NCBI RefSeq assembly: GCF_014529535.1
Contig: NW_023503555.1
Location: forward strand, 1,674,001 to 1,738,000
Length of the DNA stretch: 64,000 nt
Origin: Bradysia coprophila
Taxonomy: Eukaryota; Arthropoda; Insecta; Diptera; Sciaridae
Direction of reading: 5' to 3'
Under the pieces are notes generated by a model, which saw nothing but the letters and a program-made list of their open reading frames with translations, had not been told where the DNA came from and made no database searches. Below, piece after piece: positions 61,801 to 64,000 of the stretch. A program made the translations under genes and the position numbers. How positions within the stretch are numbered: the stretch's first letter is position 1; every line of letters begins with the position of its first letter.

Positions 61801-62095
61801 CCACGGAGGTAAAATTCGAGTTTGTCTGTCTATTGCATTTTCGGGGAGGTGTAAAATGTCAATGTTATAGGTGAAAGGTAAGCTGGGCGGTTTAATCATT
61901 GGAGCAAGTTACGTCTTCATGTTCACAATCGTCCGAATCTTTCCGTTTGCCTTGGACTGGCTGGGAATAGAAGGACTTTTTTTCATCTTTTCTGCAACAA
62001 GTTTGGCTGGTGTCATTTTCATTTATGTTTTTCTGCCGGAAACTGCTGGAAAATCACTGGACGAAATTGAACGTTATTTTGCTCATGGGCTGTAG
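58829..62095 (+). CDS. Facilitated sugar transporter, Tret1/GLUT type (525 aa)
   Basis: Eight coding exons: 58829-59023, 59080-59215, 59280-59465, 59534-59703, 59764-59883, 61198-61496, 61562-61808, 61871-62095 (1578 nt, phases consistent). A 12-helix major facilitator of the plasma membrane that moves hexoses or trehalose down their gradient. Seen: a 65-residue hydrophilic Ser/Thr-rich N-tail, DRFGRKP 130-136, PESPRWL 240-246, QQMSG 320-324, CGRRP 374-378, PET 507-509 followed by AGKSLDEIE. These are the sugar-porter signatures. The exact insect paralogue and substrate cannot be named. The ATG at 61198 is an internal methionine, not a start. The 1.3-kb intron 59884-61197 holds a MITE. AATAAA at 62130-62135. 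The ATG at 58829 follows an acceptor by two bases. Confidence 0.94.
60074..60207. mobile_element. Palindromic MITE, second copy of the 511-708 family
   Basis: Begins CATATGAATAGTTAAA, as the copy at 511, and ends TTAAACTATTCCTATTA. The inner arm GCGAATTATAATAAAAATG matches the 511-708 arms. It lies in the large intron of the sugar transporter. The right end has decayed. Confidence 0.65.
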
Positions 62096-62139
62096 GAGGA
62101 CTACAAAAATTGATATAACCTGTGGAGATAATAAAGACA

Positions 62140-63770
62140 GATTGAAAAGAAGCATTTAGTGTTGATTTCAAGTTCATTTTGCGGTCACCAACAGCTGCGT
62201 CGAATCTTTGGTTTACCTTTTCTAAGAACTTTTTCTATTTATTACTGAACTTTCCTTGGTAAGGGTGGTTCTTGTCGTGTCATATAAAAAACGTTTGTCA
62301 TTTTCAACAATTTAATGCGAAAGTTTTCAGTGCTTTGGCGGTGCCATACCAGTAAGATTTATGAATAATATTTGTTTGGAGTGTGAAATTGTTATGTGAA
62401 ACTGCCTAGCCACACATTCAACGAATATATTGAGTTGTAACCTGCTAAAAATTCATCGAAAAATGTTTGAATTCCGGCTGTTTGCCTTCCCATTTTTTCA
62501 ACACAGAAATGTAGAGAAAAAATTCTTAGGGTGGAATGATAACAGACGAACGAGCTAAATAACACTTCTTGGTTGGAACATTACATTCGGAGATATATTC
62601 AATGTTTCCAAATACTACACAAGTGAAATGAAGTTCATTTCCATCAGTATAAAAAGCATAAAAAGGGAAATGTGGTCGCTTGGTCGCTTCACCCTAGTAT
62701 GTGTCGACATGTATTTTCTGAGGAATGTTTGGCAGAATTGCATGAGAATGGGAAACGAAAGTGGAAATTTGTTTTTTTTTTCTCTGAATAATTCTGTGAT
62801 TATGCGTCGAGAGACATTGAGATAACACACAAAATGAAATGCTGTAAGCAATTTTCAAACTGAGACTCTGTTAAGAACAAATTCATCCATCAAGTGTATA
62901 TACTCTTAACAACGTTATGAATTTGCTTGGTAAACACAAGGAAAGAAAGATTTATTTTAGTTTACTCCCTTCCTGCAGAGCCGTCGAAGGAGCTTCGCTT
63001 ATACACTGGGCGCAAAAAAATTGAAGTAAAAGATTTAAAATCAACCAATTTAAAATACTTTGATCGATTGAAGTAATAGATCAAGTCCAAGCCAAGGCAC
63101 TTTGCTCATGTTTGAAAATAGAAACAAATGTTTTAATAATTTCACCTTTTACACATTGGAAATATAATAAATTAAACGTTTTTGTAGATCCGGAAAAAAC
63201 ATAAAATTAAACGGCATCTCAATAATTTCAACTTTTTTCACCGAGTTGAGGTTAGAGTTCTCTATGGATGACGTTGCAGTTGTCAGTGTTCGGATTTTCA
63301 GTTACTCGGACTTGATCTATAGACCCGATAATAATACTGCTTTTATGTTTGCCGTCTGTAACAGGTTAATTTCGAAATCCGACCCGGTCCAACCCGAAAT
63401 GCATTTTTTGAAACCGACCGAGAGATAAATATAAAGATACGACGAGTTCTACCACTTAAAACGAATGAAACCGAGCGGAAGGAGTCGCTTTTCCGCAACA
63501 ACATTTGTATTAAGTGACGTTGGTTAGTTGATTTAAAAAGAAGTTCAAGATAATACTTTGGTTGAATTCGGTTCAAAATAATAATTTTAGTAAATGTCAT
63601 TTATTCGTCCACTTCCGACCCTTGGCATGCAAAGGTGAGTAACTCGTTGGTCGTAAGGTTTTTTTGGAAATTTAATTTTTGAAAATTCTGAAAAAGTCGA
63701 AATTTTACGAAAGTTTTTCGAAATTTTCAGAATTAAAATTCTCAAACATCTGGTGCGATTCCAACGGTTG
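62140..63770. other. Downstream of the transporter, no gene seen
   Basis: AT-rich. At about 63670-63735 an inverted pair with GAAAATTCTGAAAAAGTCG and its complement. The short open frames in both directions have no family likeness. Confidence 0.4.
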
Positions 63771-63774
63771 CTAT

Positions 63775-63876
63775 GAATCTCGCGCCGCGTCATTCACAAT
63801 AATTCACATTTCGAAACATTTTGTATAAGGAAGATGTCACTTTGTGAGTTATTGTGAATGACGCTGCGCGAGATTC
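63775..63876. repeat. 102-bp hairpin, 33-bp arms
   Basis: Arms GAATCTCGCGCCGCGTCATT and, from the right, GAATCTCGCGCAGCGTCATT, each followed by CACAATAA. The intervening loop is about 35 bp. Probably a small MITE; no target duplication is seen. Confidence 0.7.
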
Positions 63877-64000
63877 CCTAACACCATTCCAACCAAAGTA
63901 TATAAACACTGAAGGTAATGCAAATCCACAGTTACACACGGATCCAAACTTTCAGGTGAATTTTAGCTCCGTCATGTTGCACACGTATTGAATTCGTTTG

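Overview
The window reads as nuclear DNA of an insect, most likely a dipteran and probably a lower (nematoceran) fly. The DNA is AT-rich, genes are split by short GT-AG introns, and the proteins are animal and insect in character: paxillin, a secreted trypsin-fold pseudoprotease, a peroxisomal acyl-CoA oxidase ending in SKL, the secretory-pathway Ca2+/Mn2+ pump SPoCk and a Tret1/GLUT-type sugar transporter. There is no bacterial operon structure. The family or species is not certain; a fungus-gnat-like genome is only a guess.

Layout. 1-4.2 kb: 3' end of paxillin (+), with MITEs in its introns. 4.2-9.7 kb: a head-to-head-duplicated tiny gene (82 and 83 aa; 5890-6138 + and 6668-6919 -) copied as a whole transcription unit, next to a 909-bp hAT MITE with a perfect 8-bp target duplication and a second small element with another perfect 8-bp duplication. 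9.7-11.65 kb: a seven-exon secreted serine-protease homologue (-) that has lost its catalytic His and Ser. 11.8-12.5 kb: a 700-bp double-hairpin element. 15.3-18.3 kb: a 13-coding-exon ACOX3-type acyl-CoA oxidase (-), 691 aa. 18.4-28 kb: non-coding, repeat-rich DNA that may hold the SPoCk upstream promoter. 28.0-45.4 kb: SPoCk (+), with three candidate alternative first coding exons, all phase 0 and all able to splice to the common body at 40460. Two other genes lie inside it: an intronless 80-aa gene with a clear TATA box and Inr (32137-32379 +), and a two-exon secreted Leu-Pro repeat protein (42920-43391 -). 45.4-58.8 kb: about 13 kb of gene-poor DNA with tandem repeats, hairpin elements and a 1.85-kb foldback element whose loop is a 38-bp minisatellite. 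58.8-62.1 kb: an eight-coding-exon sugar transporter (+), 525 aa. 62.1-64 kb: no gene seen.

The genes are ordinary chromosomal neighbours and do not form one pathway. The most unusual features are the inverted pair of small genes of unknown family, the multi-promoter layout of SPoCk with nested genes, the pseudoprotease, and several inverted-repeat element families, one of them with three members in the window sharing an AACTAGGG-type end. Splice sites, exon phases and reading frames were worked out by hand from the sequence; all exon phases of the four large genes add up without a frameshift.
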